From Symbiodinium natans (lineage: Eukaryota; Sar; Dinophyceae; Suessiales; Symbiodiniaceae), in NCBI GenBank assembly GCA_905221605.1, contig CAJNDS010002384.1, positions 124,001-188,000 of the forward strand: 64,000 bases of DNA, written 5' to 3'. The position numbers and the translations under genes are program-made. The notes under the pieces are model-generated. The model did not search any database, was not told the DNA's origin, and was given only the letters and a program-made list of their open reading frames with translations. Position 1 is the stretch's first letter. The number at the start of each line of letters is the position of its first letter. This document shows positions 34,439 through 46,597 of the stretch, one piece after another.

Positions 34439-35475
34439 TCAATTCGGCCAAGTTCTGCAGTGCAGCCTACAGGCATCTACACGCCGCAAAGGGCCGCATA
34501 GGCGAGACATCATGCCTTGTAGATTTTCCGTCAACGCACTCCATGCTGTCCATGAGATTCTTCCAAGACACGATTTGCAAACAAAAAAGCGCGCGGAATG
34601 TAAACGAGAATGCCCCAAAGATGCCAAACGCCACAAAGCTCCCCCAGGACAATCTTGCCTGAGGGGAGGTTCCAGTAAACAAGCGACCACCTGATCAAAG
34701 TGCAGGTCTATGAAGAACACAGGAACAGGAAGACTTCAACCTGTGCTGTTGATGCCTAGAAACCTTCGGAGCCGCAGACACCCGCATCGAGCACCCATGG
34801 TACCCATCATGCTCAGGCCTCTTGAGTCGATCGACCCCGCCATGCGGCGCAGGCTCGAAGTAGCAGCTCGCTGTACCCCTGGAAAAAAGCACCCACAAGA
34901 GCGCACAAGAGGACTCCAAGATCAGATCAAAAGACTCTGCCACTGCACGCAAGTTGTGCCTCGTATCTTTCATGGCCGCCAGGGCCTGCTTGAACAGGGT
35001 TTTCGGATTGATTGAGCATGATCGAGCTGTCTTCTGTTGCCATGATGCGGTGCTGTGATCAAGATGCTGTGACTTCATTTGCTCGAGGTGATGAAAGCAG
35101 CAGGGCAGGCCATAGCGCCAGCACCGGCCGCGGCGCACAAGAGTGCCCAGGTCGCCTAGACGGGAAGGCTGCCTTTTTCATGTTACAAGCTAGACATCGT
35201 GATACAAGCTGCAGTGGTCTGACCTGAATCATTGCTTGCCATGCTGCCACGCTCGAGCCGAAAGCATCCGACGCCTCGCCATCATTCTGCGCGGCAAACG
35301 GCGAAACATGCACGGCACTCCTCAGGGGCAGATGCTCACACATGAAGCCGTTGGCAAATGGTGGTCCCAGCTCCCAGAACAAGAGATCAATCATGCGTAA
35401 CAGCCACACACCCTCTGCCCCGTACGGCTCACGCATGAACAGTTCACACGAACTATCACCCGCCTCGGCAGCCAA
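34439..35475 (-). CDS. Unidentified multi-exon gene, probable membrane protein
   Basis: Three minus-strand pieces look coding and follow one another. The first, about 35475-35230, reads MREPYGAEGVWLLRMIDLLF then CEHLPLRSAVHVSPFAAQND. The second, about 35010-34850, reads LFKQALAAMKDTRHNLRAVA then LILESSCALLWVLFSRG. The third, about 34690-34530, reads SWGSFVAFGIFGAFSFTFRA then LQIVSWKNLMDSMECVDGKS. The second and third contain hydrophobic stretches long enough to span a membrane. An additional piece upstream (35640-35800, WRVEFKPEFRCLLRIAPGRW) may belong. Start, stop and exact junctions are not established and I recognise no family. Confidence 0.35.
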
Positions 35476-36279
35476 ACGGCCCGGCTCTGCAGTGGAGCGC
35501 CTGGAGTAGGATTACAGCAGGCTTGGAACTCAGGGAGCGCTCAGCGACATCTTCAAACTCTAAACCTCCTGCCTCGAGGGCCAGGTGCCTTGGAACAGAC
35601 TAGTGCGGCTGCAATCCATGTCACCCTACAACATGCGCCAACACTCACTGCATCGGCAAGGGGCACTCTTCGAGATGAGCAGCTTCAGCCTCTGATGCAA
35701 GGGTAGGCTCCACCTTCCGGGGGCAATGCGCAACAGGCAACGAAACTCCGGCTTGAACTCCACTCGCCACGTTGGAAGACCCTGGCCGTGACTCCGTGAC
35801 ATCAACCTTCGCTGCGCTTTCCCCGTAAGCTTACTCAAAGCTCAGCCTGCGGGCTGCCATCGCCAACACCGGCACCTAGGCTTTTGCCGGTCACGGCTAC
35901 CAGGCAAGTTGCACCGCAACCTTCTACTGGTTGGTTGAGCGCATGCGGGCAGACTTGCTTGCAGACAAACCTATCAAGTGCAAGCACAGAACCGATTCGC
36001 CGACAACCGACAAGCCCCAACAGGCTAAACTACGGTCAGCTCACCTTCATCTTCGCGCTCGATCATGCCGACTGCTGCTGGTGTGCGCTCGTCGGGCGCC
36101 CATAAAATCTATACATTTGCAAGCACCGGAGCCCCGAGCAGCCTTCACAACCGGACTTCGTCCCAGCTGCGTGCGCTGCAAAGGAGTTGCTTCAGTGTGG
36201 ACACACCAAGCTGGACTCTGCCAGTTTGTGATGTCGCGCATCAAACCTGGTGGTGGTTAAAGCCAAGCTGGGTGTCCCC

Positions 36280-39200
36280 TTAGCTGGCTGCAAAGGTAGG
36301 GCTGGCCGCTGGGGTCTCTGAATGAATCAGAAGCGTGGGCTTTCTGTGGTTGGCCAAGGAAGGCAAGTCCTTTGGCTGTCGTCGCTCCGAGGCTTCTTCA
36401 AACTGAAGCCGAACAGGGATGAGTGTCTTCTTACCCTCCCCAAGGTGGAAACCATGACCCTCCAGGAATCTCAACGCCCGAGTGTTCTCGGCAAAGACCT
36501 CGGCCTTGATGCAAGAGGCCCCCTCTTCCTTCGCTACGCTGATGAGCGCCTTCAGCCTCTCAGGATGCTCTCAGGATGCTCTCAGCAGAAGCGTGTGGCC
36601 ATGGTCCACCCTTTTCTTCTTTTAAGTTGCGACAGCTTGCCGAACCACAACATACCACAACTGCAGCTGAGGGACATCACAGAACCTAGACTCTTCCTCC
36701 GAAAGCTTGGGAGCACTTGCAACGCGAAGGTCACATCGTTGCTCATCTGCTCTCTGCTGATTCGTCCGGCTCCGACAATCATCTTCTCGCCGTCCTGCAC
36801 CGCCTGGAGTCGCTGACAACTGCGAGCCGAGCAATGATGAGCCCGGCGGCTTCACTTGCTTCACAGTCCTTCTATTTCAAATATGCCAATTTGCTCTGAA
36901 GCCCTTGCGTCTAAACTGCAGTCTGTCGTGCAGATTGCCTGCATGAGCCACCCCGCCTCCGCAACCAACACAATCGACCGGTCAAAGTCTACGAAGCAGG
37001 TCCGGATGAGGTGCGTGCGACTTAAGCTGCATGTCATCTGAGCCTGGCAGTGCGCAGTCCCTGTGACTCAAAACCCACGAGACCATCTGCCCTGTCTCGT
37101 TCCAGCCTCCTCCTTCGGCATGGACGCCGGGTCACAGCCACTGGGCCAGGACGCCTCGCTGTAGAAGCTGCGCATCATGCGCTCGTCCTTTCAACTAGCG
37201 ACTTGTCATGGCCAGAACAGATAGATATCAGAATCAAAACTTATGTGAGAAACGTGAAAAAAACTCTCTCACAATCCCCTCTTCTCCGCGCCCACGCCAT
37301 GACCCCCTACCCACCCCCTACCCCCGACCCCCCTACCACCTACCTCCTCCTCCCCCCTCTACAAGTCTATGCAGGGTAGGGGTGTGAAACCCGAGAAGTC
37401 CTCTGGCAGGATCGGGCGGATCTTGGCCTCGGTGGAGACGGCTTCTCTACGAGAGTACTACGAGAGTACTACGAGAGTACTACGAGAGTACTACGAGCGG
37501 TTGAAAGATCCGTAGTCATAGTGACAGCATGCGGGTGATGCAGAAAACGCTGGTGCGTGTGGGTTCAAGAGCCATGTGAGAAGTGTCTGGGCGAGAGGCT
37601 GTCATCTTGTCTGTCAGCTCAACCGTCTGAACGTACTGGTGCGGATAGGGTCGGATGGCTGGTTGAGGCCAGTCTTCCGGTGTGCTGCTGGGATCGTGGA
37701 GTACGACCCGAGCATCTAGGGAGAGGATAGAATCCTCGGATGCGATGAGGGGGTTGATGTCACATTCCAAGATCTCCTTAGCTGTCCCAAAGGGCATATG
37801 TCACTCTACCAAAGGCTCCGGTCTGGCAGCTTATCGTCTTACAGATGTCACCAGATACGAAACAAAAACCTTGCTCTGCGCTTGCCCTCAGAGTGATAGC
37901 AAGTCTCCGGGAGGTCCACGATGAGAACAGAGAAGCGGACCATGATCTGGATGAGGGCCTCGATGTTGACACTCTTCATGCCGCGAACTCCAAGCAGCGC
38001 CTTGTAGAGCTTCGTCTCCTCGAGCATCTTCCGGGCCAGGTTGGCATTCAGCGGCGGAAGTCCCACGGCCGAGTCCTTGAAAACTTCAACCAGGGAGCCG
38101 CCCATGCCAAATAGAAGAACTGGGCCAAGCTGTGGGTCGATGGATGACCCCAGAATGATCTCATAGCCTGCCAGACTCAAATCGACAAGTTTTTTAAACA
38201 TGGAGACTGGGCACGCGTCAGCTGTGGGAAGGTGCGCCTTTCAAAGAAATCATCGGCTGAATAGTAACGCCCTCGAAACCTTCCGGAGAGGCCAGTCTGG
38301 AAACGCTCTCCTTCATCTCCAGAAATGACTTCTCCACAGCCATTTTGCTGTGAAGATTGAGGACGACTCCACCAACCTCAGCAAACGATGCTCTGGGCTC
38401 TGGGAAGCCTGCAAGATGTCACGGCTCCTGAACGTACACGCCTTGAAGCCTCTCTAGCAACGTATCCTGCAGGAAGCAACCATGCTGAAGTTCAACGTTG
38501 TCCCGAAAACTGCTTTGAGATTTCTGAGGCAGGAACATCTGTCTTGTGCGTGATGGTAGTAGAGTTGAGCTTCCTTGACTCCACATGTCACTTGCATTAC
38601 CCGAGTGCACCATAATGAAGGGACAGGATTGCCAAAAAATGGTCAGATCTGAGCGTCATTACCACCGGGTACCCAATCTTCTCCGCCGCAGCCGCAGCTT
38701 CGGCGGGGCTGGACGCCACTTCACAAGCGGTCACCTGAGAAAGCTTCGGGCTTCGCCCAAGAAGTCATGTGCCATAAAGACTGCAACTCAACCCTGCAGC
38801 TCCCCACCTTCAGCACCGTGTAGGAAGTGAACCCTCGCCGCTAGCCCACCTTAAACCAATCCCAAAGCTTTTCATGGACTCCTTGGCAGGTGCCAGAAAC
38901 ACGGGTACCTTAATGCAAAACCCTCAACCCTCAACCCGACCACACACAAGCTTCAAAACATAAGCTTGTGCCTTTACTTGAACTTGCACCCATAGGCATG
39001 AATGGCCTTTCGTTCAGCCTGTACAGAGCCTGGAGTGATATTATATCAGTAAGTATACGTAGCTGTCCAAGATGCGGGGATGCCATAGGCTTTGAGAAGC
39101 AGCTTGCTCTCCTGGGCTTCAATTGCTGCTGGCCATGGTGCAAGCACAGGAAAGGCCCCTGCACGTATCATCATCAGCAGAGCCGATCTGTCTGTCATCT

Positions 39201-41487
39201 ACCTATGACGCAGGTCTTGCAACATCTTGCCACCTTGCCCTTCCAACGACCCTACTGGTTACACGGTTCCACCATTTGCACACGGTTGGCACACAATGAA
39301 GCTCGCCCAGCTTCCGCTTCCGTCAACAGCGACCTCCCAGACTCCCGCACTTTGGAAAGCAGTTTCCTCGCTTCGGTCTTGCCCTCCTCAGCTGCAGCTT
39401 GGGAGCAGATGTAAAAAGAGTTCAAGATGTGTGCAAGGCGTACTTAGCTACAGCTACAGACCGGACATGTGCATGTAGGGTGCTGTGTGTGCTGTGCGCG
39501 CTGTGTGTGCCGTGTGTGCTGTGTGTGCTGTGCGCGCTGTGTTGCTGTGTTGCTGTGTTGCTCTGTCTTTGTGTGTGTGTGTGTGTAGGTCTGCTTGAGC
39601 TGGCCTGGCCTGGTCTGCGCGTGCAGGTTTGTGCGCCGCACGCAGTAAACAGAAGCATCGATGGTCCAAATCGTCGAAAGACGACGTGCGCAACAGTGTC
39701 AGGGCTGAAAGTTCCTCGCGGAGGTCCGACATGGACATCTACGCACACCCCTTCTCGTCCCAGCAGCCTGCACCTTCTCCAAATCCATCTGCAAGTCGAT
39801 GCGCTCATAGTTGCTACCCTGGTTACTCTGGTACTGGTGCATGTAATTGAAAGTCTTGCAGGCCATGTCAGGATAGGAGTAGGTTGGAACCCCTGCGTCG
39901 TTCAGGACCTTTGCGCCAGGGGCGACGTCAGGTCCGCCCATCCAGCTCGCAAGCACAGGCTTCCCCTGGATTTTGGCATAGTGCGATAAAGCTTCTGCAC
40001 ATTCGGTGGGGGCTGTCATGGCCTGAGGCGTCAAGATCACGAGAAAGCCATCACAGTTGGGATCCCTGGCGACAATCTCCAAGCTGTCGGCATAGTGCTT
40101 TGCGGACGCATCTCCCAAAACATCGATGGGGTTCCCATGGCTCCAGGCCGGTGGCAACACCCCGTTCAAAGCCTTGATGGTTTGAGGGGTGAGTTCGGCC
40201 AGGCTGCCTCCGTGCTGTGCCAGAGCATCGCATGCAAGGACACCTGGACCACCAGCATTCGTGAGGATAGCTAGCCGATTGCCGGTAGGCAGCGGCTGCT
40301 TGGATAAGACATCTGCCTGTGCCACATCAACATGACACCGTCTATGCATTGCCACACATTGATTTGTCCCCTATGCTTACACTTCAGTCCAAGTAAAGTG
40401 CCCCCAGCGCCACCCCCCCGTGCATCGCAGCTGCCATCTCGAAGAGATCAGACATGTTCTCGACGCGAAGCACGCCGGCTCTCTTAAAGGCTGCATCCAA
40501 GACGGCGTCGCTCCCGGTCAAGCTACCGGTGTGGGAGGCTGCAGCTTTGGCTGCGGCATCGGTGCGGCCACCTTTGATGACGATAATGGGCTTCGTAAGT
40601 GCTGCCTCTCGGGCAGCAGACAGGAAGCTTCGTGCATTGCCGATAGACTCCATGTAAAGGACAATGCTCCTGGTTGCTGCATCTTTGGCAAGGTAGAAGA
40701 TCATGCTGCTGAAGTCCATGTCCAGCATAGACCCGATGCTGATCACGGCACTGAAGCCAACTTTCTGAGACACACTCCAGTCCAGTACTGATGTGATCAT
40801 GGCGCCACTTTGGCTGATGAAAGCAACACTCCCCTTCTGCGGCATCAAATTGGCGAAGGATGCATTGAGCCCCGAAGTTGGGCAAATGATGCCGAGGCAG
40901 TTTGGCCCAACTATGCGGATGTTGCCCGTCTTGGCAATGGCTTTCACCTCATTCTCTAACCTTGGCAAGGCATGGCTGCTTCCTCACCTGCCCCTGTTAA
41001 GAGACTACACAAAGGCAGGGATCGTGGAGCCAAGTTGCTTCTCTCCCTCTGCGCCAACCTCCTTAAAACCCGCAGAAATGATAATGACGTTCCGCACCTC
41101 GAGCCATGCATGCATCGTGCAATGCTTCTCTCGCATGCAACATCCTCGCAATCACCATACATCACCTGCCTTGTTGTCAACGCACTCCTGGATCACAGCG
41201 GGCACGGTGGCAGCTGGTGTGATGACCACAGCCAAGTCAATCTGACCAGGGCAGGCAGCGATGGACTTGAAGGAGGAGATGCCCAGGACATGCTCCCTCT
41301 TGGGGTTCACAGGGTAGACGACGCCTCCAAAGGGGTTGCTGATGAGATTTCGAAGCAGGGTTCGACCCACACTGCCCTCACGGTCTGTTGCACCGATCAC
41401 GGCCACTCGCTTGGGCTTGAACAAGGAGTCCAAAGGGTGGCTCCCCTCTTCCAGCACATCCACGACGGGATCTAGCACGACAGCCAT
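36280..41487 (-). CDS. Bifunctional NDP-forming acyl-CoA synthetase / GNAT lysine acetyltransferase (Pat-like)
   Basis: About 13 exons encode the full domain order of bacterial Pat/PatZ proteins. E1 (41487-41164) is the CoA-binding Rossmann domain ([20 protein letters not shown]). E2 (41097 to about 41010) has [18 protein letters not shown]3 (about 40963-40400) has [20 protein letters not shown] and [20 protein letters not shown], including the family's active-site His. E4 (40316 to about 39800) has [21 protein letters not shown]5 (about 39397-39300) has [21 protein letters not shown]6-E8 (about 38738-38640, 38380-38255, 38167-37908) form the ATP-grasp domain ([45 protein letters not shown]). 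E9 (37776 to about 37580) has [10 protein letters not shown] and [10 protein letters not shown], the linker typical of the GNAT fusion. E10-E13 (about 37185-36280) form the GNAT domain ([52 protein letters not shown]) and end at a stop at 36280. E10 is tentative, and the exon with the ATP-grasp HK[ST]D motif was not located. Predicted role: acyl-CoA formation from acid, ATP and CoA, plus protein lysine acylation. Confidence 0.9.
37447..37497. repeat. 11-bp tandem repeat in an intron
   Basis: 4.6 copies of CTACGAGAGTA, without mismatch. It lies between the last synthetase exon and the first tentative GNAT exon of the Pat-like gene, in the most repeat-like part of that intron. A pyrimidine-rich tract precedes it at about 37270-37370. 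Confidence 0.95.
39479..39590. repeat. GT-rich degenerate repeat in an intron
   Basis: Irregular GTGCTGTGTGT / GTGCGCGCTGT / GTTGCTGT units end in a short (GT)n run. The tract lies in the intron between E4 and E5 of the Pat-like gene. Confidence 0.85.
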
Positions 41488-41632
41488 GGAGAAGGCTGCG
41501 TCTCAGGGCTTCTCTAGAAATGGGAAAGCCAGCTGGCGGCAGCATGCAGCAACAATCAGCAGAAGCAGACGTCCACCGCAATTTGCATCCATACCTACAA
41601 GTAGCCTACAACTCGAAGTACTTGGGAGAAGG

Positions 41633-41760
41633 CTTATTAATAGCATTTATAGTATTAATAGTATGATAGTATTAATAGTATTAATTGTATTAACCGTATC
41701 AATTGAATTAATTGATTGTATGAATAGTATGCATAGTATGCAAAGTATGAATCGTATTGG
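41633..41760. repeat. AT-rich degenerate ATAGTATTA repeat
   Basis: A tract built from AGTATTAAT, TATGAATAGTATG and related units, much more AT-rich than its surroundings. It lies directly upstream of the ATG (41487) of the Pat-like gene, between it and the end of the next gene in the array. Confidence 0.85.
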
Positions 41761-41983
41761 CTTGCTTGATGCCTGGAGCATGCAGGCCTGAGATGCCGGC
41801 GTTGCTGCTCAAAGGCAGGGTTGAGGCCCCAGCCCTTTGATTATGAGCCAGATCGTGGCAAAGGCAGGGGAAAGATAATTGCTCTCCATCGCTAATTGTT
41901 GCAGAGTTTACTCAGGTTTCTGTGGACCATGACAAGCAGCAGGCGAGCAACACGAGCTACTACTCCTCTTTTTTGGTCGGTCA

Positions 41984-44414
41984 GTAGAGCGAGAGTTCAT
42001 CCAACACCTCGATGCAGTTGCTGACCCACACCTCGGTCTGGGAAGCCAAGCCCATGAAGTTGTCGTTCGGAGTCTGCCATCTACAAGAAAAGGGGTTGCG
42101 GCATACTCGGTAAGCATGATTGTGGCACTCTCCAGGTGCAGGGCTGTCACTTGGCTGTTCTTTGCGCCTCCGAGGCCAGAGCAGGCTGTGGCAAAGTATC
42201 CTAGACAGTTGCGAACGCCCTTTGGTCCGTTAGTCCATCTGTCCACGTGTTCTTGTTAGCGTGCGTGTTGCTGAGCTGTACAACCTCTCTTCTCTCCAAT
42301 GCTTCGGCAAAAACATACTGACACGCATGCGATTCATCCAGCGCGTTCAACAAAACTGTCACAAGTCGTGATACAAGAAGACAAAAAATCATGCAACTAA
42401 ACATAACGAAACCGTTTCTTCGATCACAGCCTTCGTGCAGCTGATCCCGCCATCGACGCAAAGGACCTCGCAGCGCCTTGGCATGACGAAGGCAAACACA
42501 AATCTGTTTGTGAACTGCGGCGTGCTAGGGCGTGCTGCGAACCAGCCGGGAAGCATGTCATGAACAGCATCCGGGTCTCTGGCTCTCAAGTTTCGTCTTT
42601 CCAACGCGTCCTTGCCATGTGTAAAGGCTGTAACAAAGTCAGCCCAGCTCCGCTTTTCCGTGAAGGACCCACGTTGCATCCTGATGGTTGTGGCTCTGAG
42701 TGCAAGGCTGCCTCTCTCAGGGTTGGCTTCTCCAGCTGTGTAGTCGCGGCCTCGACCGACTGGCACAGCAGCTGAGCCAACCTTCTCGCGGTCACAGTGT
42801 AGGATGTAATGGGGCAACCTCTACTATGAAACGATTGAGCCTTGCTGCCTCAGCCATGTACAGAAACACTGGCAGAAGCCGGGCCAATGCCGATGCTCTT
42901 ATGCTCAGCGAGGGGCACGGCGAGCAAAGAGGAGCTTGGCCTTGATGCGACCGCCTGTGGGAACCCGAAAAACAAACCGAAAAAGCAAACAGCAACAACC
43001 CAAAACAAACACACGCACTCGTCTTGTCAGTACCGAAAGCAAACAGAGCTATGATGACATGCTGATGCTAGCTGCTAGAGCAAGCGCCGCGAAAACATTT
43101 GCCAACGGGACCTAGTGCTCACCTTGTGTCATTTTGCGCCTCGAAGGGTGACCGGAGCAGTGCGGCGGCGAGGAAGTACACCGTGGTGGGTGGGTCCTTG
43201 GTCGCATGCCAAAAAAGTACCAAACTACCGGTAAGTACCGACACATTGCTATTCAGAAAGCATGGCCATGGTAAGTTTCCTGTGCTGTACAAGCCGCAAG
43301 CAGGCCACTGAGATCCGAGCATGCTCGATTGATGCACTGCCCAGCTGCTCCCTAGCAAAGCGTGATCTACTGCAGCAGCGCAGTAAATCTTGCTTGCCCA
43401 TCAGGTTCAACAATATTCAGGAGCGTACAGGAGCTTTGAGGCCAGCTCGGCAGTGCCACCCTCGGCAGGAGGACACCTTCGTGCGGCACCACTTAAGCAT
43501 ATGGCAAAGGCCACACACACATGAGGGCTCGAATTCACCGGCGAGGCGTGAAGGCAAGAGCCACGAAAAACAAACTTTTTGAACGCGATTCACAGCACGA
43601 CACCCCAATAACCAAACCAACATGCTGTACGGCTCAGATCTGTACCACCTACCAGCACTGACTGTACATGGTGTTGAGGGCCATTGCACGGCACGCAACG
43701 CTTGCTTCGCAAAGGCTGCATTGCATGGCCGTGAAGATTCACGTTCCAGCTTGCAACAGGACTTCTGATTCTGGTGCTTTGTGACATCAAAAAGCACTTG
43801 GCAACAGCCAGAACTGTCCTGCACGACATGCAAGTTAAACTTGTGAATTTTACCGGCGGCGCCCGCAATCAGAAGCGTCCAGAAGCCGCCATGGGAGTTC
43901 CCCTTTGGAGGGATGCACGCTTGCCTGAGACACGCACTGCTGTTAAATAGCACTGACGGAACTCACACGAAAGCCAAGATGTGTCCGTACTGTATCTTTT
44001 GCGTAAATTGTAGGCCACGCAACCCCCCTCCACGAGAGAGATGTGCGCAAGCATCCCTGATAAAGGGCCATGAAGTGTTGCTTGCACGGCACCTGCCAAG
44101 GAGACCGCTCCAGAACAAAACTCCAACAAAAGTACAAAAGTCTCCATCGCATCTGAAACTGCCAACTGCGCAAGCTCCAAGTCTCCACCAAGCTGGGCTC
44201 CTGACCGATATGTGAGCGAAGAGGCATCCAGCGCAACCCCTGCCGCAGTCCATGCCTGAACGTGCACAACCCATGTTGGAACATCTTGCAACCATGACCA
44301 GCAGCCGGAAGTGAGAGCTTCCGGAATGACATTAAGCTTTACAGTATTGTGTGTGTGTGCATGCTGGGACAGCAACGGTGATTCTTTCTCAGGTGTTCGA
44401 CGGCACCAGTCCAT
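41984..44414 (-). CDS. Unidentified multi-exon gene
   Basis: Several minus-strand pieces look coding and follow the direction of the array. About 44270-43960 reads DLELAQLAVSDAMETFVLLL. About 43910-43770 reads FWTLLIAGAAGKIHKFNLHV then DSSGCCQVLFDVTK. About 43210-43140 reads VYFLAAALLRSPFEAQND. About 42620-42470 reads VHDMLPGWFAARPSTPQFTN then RFVFAFVMPRRCEVLCVDGG. About 42190-42110 reads AKNSQVTALHLESATIMLTE. About 42063-41984 reads WQTPNDNFMGLASQTEVWVS then a stop after LDELSLY. The last piece has a clear upstream acceptor (CTTGTAG) and a good stop, so it is probably the 3' end of a gene. I recognise no domain. The pieces could belong to two genes, and no start codon can be chosen. Confidence 0.35.
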
Positions 44415-45753
44415 GTTTTCTGGATTCTGCTCTCTCGCCCAGCTCGGCTATGTGCACTGGCGCGGAGAAGAATGCCACACGCTGGTAGCCTCACAGGAAG
44501 GATCGCAAAGTCAGGATGGAGCAGCAACGGTCCCATGTGGCGGGGTCTGGCCTCCAGATGACGAGTCCAACTCGAACAGCTCCATCTCAAGGCACCAAAC
44601 TTCTGGAAACAAATGTGGAGAAACTCACTGCGGGAATGCGATAAGGTCGCCACAACTAGGATAGCAACTTGTGGTGCGGCGATGTTGAAGCCCTCACAAT
44701 TCCATGCAGCTTGATGGGGCTTGAAGCCCCCACAGGACTTCATGCTGCACGTGATTGCAAGGCGGTGTGTCCAAGTCGGGCGAATGCAGATCAAACTAGC
44801 GAAGCTGAGTAGGGTACCAGCCCAGCGGCCTGCGACACGCGAAAGGCTCTGCAAGTGTGCTGTCCGAGCGTCCGCGCTCAGAATGCTCTGCCGTCCAAGG
44901 CGCATTCGGCCACTCAAGAACGGCACCAGAGGCTCTGACTGGCTGGTAATCCTCTTCCAAGCTGAGAAAAAGAATGCACATGCAGTGAAAGCGCTGGCAT
45001 ATTCAATCTCATGGGCTCTCGGTGGCTTCACTGCGGCTTCACTGCGGCCCTCCTGACGTGCACAGTCCGCAGGCGCACCCCAAACACTCGCGCTGAGAAC
45101 CTCAGATCGAAGCACATCAAAAAGCAAGCACACAGGAGCAGAACACTTTGCCACGCGCAGGCACAGAACCAGCTGCGATTCTCGGCAGATCAACCACTAC
45201 TTGCTGAGACCATGGCCACAGGGCCCCGGGGCCATGGAGTCTCGTCTATGCCAGGCACAGCTCGTGCGGCAAGCAAGCGAACCTGGCCATTTGTTCAGAC
45301 TGCACGTTCCTGCTGACCCCTGCCGGGCCCCTGCCCTCCTCTCAAAGCTCTCAAGGCGAAAATGACGAACACAAAGTGACACCTCAACATAGATCGGCTT
45401 TGGTGGTGGTGCCGCAACCTGCCAGGGACTTCGCTTTAAAATGCAGCAGCCAAAGCCAACCTCAATGCCTGGCCTCGAGGCTGTCTTCTTGTCGGACGCA
45501 ATTTCTCAGGTACGGCGGCTTTCTGCAGCGCAAGGCGACACGCACGACAGCTAGTCACCGTTCATACACATCCCCACCAACCGCGGCGAGCTATGCGAAG
45601 CAAGGCATGTGCCCTTCACTTGCCCGGACTTAGGCTGAGACCCTACAAGCCCACAAGCAGCTGCCCTGCACCAGCATACGATTTATGGCAAGCGTCAGCA
45701 CGTAGCCACAGCCCCCATTGAGTGAGAATAGCCCGGCTTGCACCAGAGTGGCC
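44415..45753. other. Stretch with one long minus-strand open frame
   Basis: A 284-codon minus-strand frame runs from 45193 to 44339. It overlaps the end of this stretch. Its composition (Cys/His/Trp/Arg-rich, no regular pattern) does not look like a folded protein and I recognise nothing in it. I leave it uncalled; it could be a chance open frame in GC-rich DNA. Confidence 0.4.
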
Positions 45754-46125
45754 TCAGCTACCAAGCCATGCGCCTTCGAACTCATACAAGCATACACACA
45801 AGTTGAGGCTTCGCCTGAAGATAAGCTGAGGTCTCAGACACCATCCCCGCGAGTTCCGCCGGAAGCTACCGTCATGGCTGCCATCTGGACCTGAGCGCGA
45901 CCCGGGACCCGCAACACCAGCGTCGGCGTCCTCGTTCTTGTCGTCATCGTCGCCATCATCACCACCACCGCCATTGTCATCAGCATCATCGTCGTCGGCA
46001 CTGCCATCATGAAACACCCAAACAAGAGTCAAAGCAATACATGTTCCCAGGATGCCAAGCGGTGCCAAGCACCGGACACCGCATGACCACGCTGCGGCCA
46101 GATTGTAGTTGGCCTGTGTCGACAT
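45754..46125 (-). CDS. Small Asp-rich single-span membrane protein candidate
   Basis: A 123-codon frame starts at an ATG at 46125. Residues about 14-38 are hydrophobic (CLAPLGILGTCIALTLVWVF), enough for a signal anchor. They are followed by an acidic run of Asp with some Gly (DDDDADDNGGGGDDGDDDDK). The rest, after about residue 75, is less protein-like. The acidic run is encoded by an imperfect GAT/GAC triplet tract (about 45940-46012), so triplet expansion could have produced it. No family is recognised. Confidence 0.35.
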   Translation of the reverse strand: MSTQANYNLAAAWSCGVRCLAPLGILGTCIALTLVWVFHDGSADDDDADDNGGGGDDGDDDDKNEDADAGVAGPGSRSGPDGSHDGSFRRNSRGWCLRPQLIFRRSLNLCVCLYEFEGAWLGS

Positions 46126-46597
46126 GTGTCGACATGAGGCTTGTCATCTCTTGCCGAAGCTGCTTGAAAGCTTCTTGGGCTATGAGCCTTCTTCTTACGC
46201 AAGCCGAGGGATGCGGGGGCTGTCATGGCTTCATCCTATATGTCGAGAAATGAAGGGCCCCACTCCGTTTTCACACGATTGTGTCTCGCGTTTGAGCAAA
46301 CGGTCCAAGATGTCGCGCGATTCTGTTCCTTCAATTCTTCCTTTGATTTTTCTTTGCAACTAAGGCGAACTTGAGTCAGTGCACACGTCACAAATCTTTG
46401 GAAAATACCATCAACAAATCTGCGCAGATATGTTAATTTCAACAATCTGCATGTTGTTCATCAGTCGCTTTCATACCATGCAGCTCTTTATCAATTTATC
46501 AAATCTGCCGCAATGTCGCTACCCTTTGAATAACGAAAGAAAGCCTCCTCCTAGCGAAATCGCATGCTGGACATCTTTTATTGTGCAGTGAGGTACT

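Noticed and set aside
39399-39989. 196-codon plus-strand open frame
   Set aside because: The first part is the GT-rich intronic repeat. The second part is antisense to exon E4 of the Pat-like gene.
44339-45193. 284-codon minus-strand open frame
   Set aside because: Although long, it is rich in Cys, His, Trp and Arg without a regular pattern, and it matches nothing I recognise. It overlaps a more protein-like frame at its lower end.
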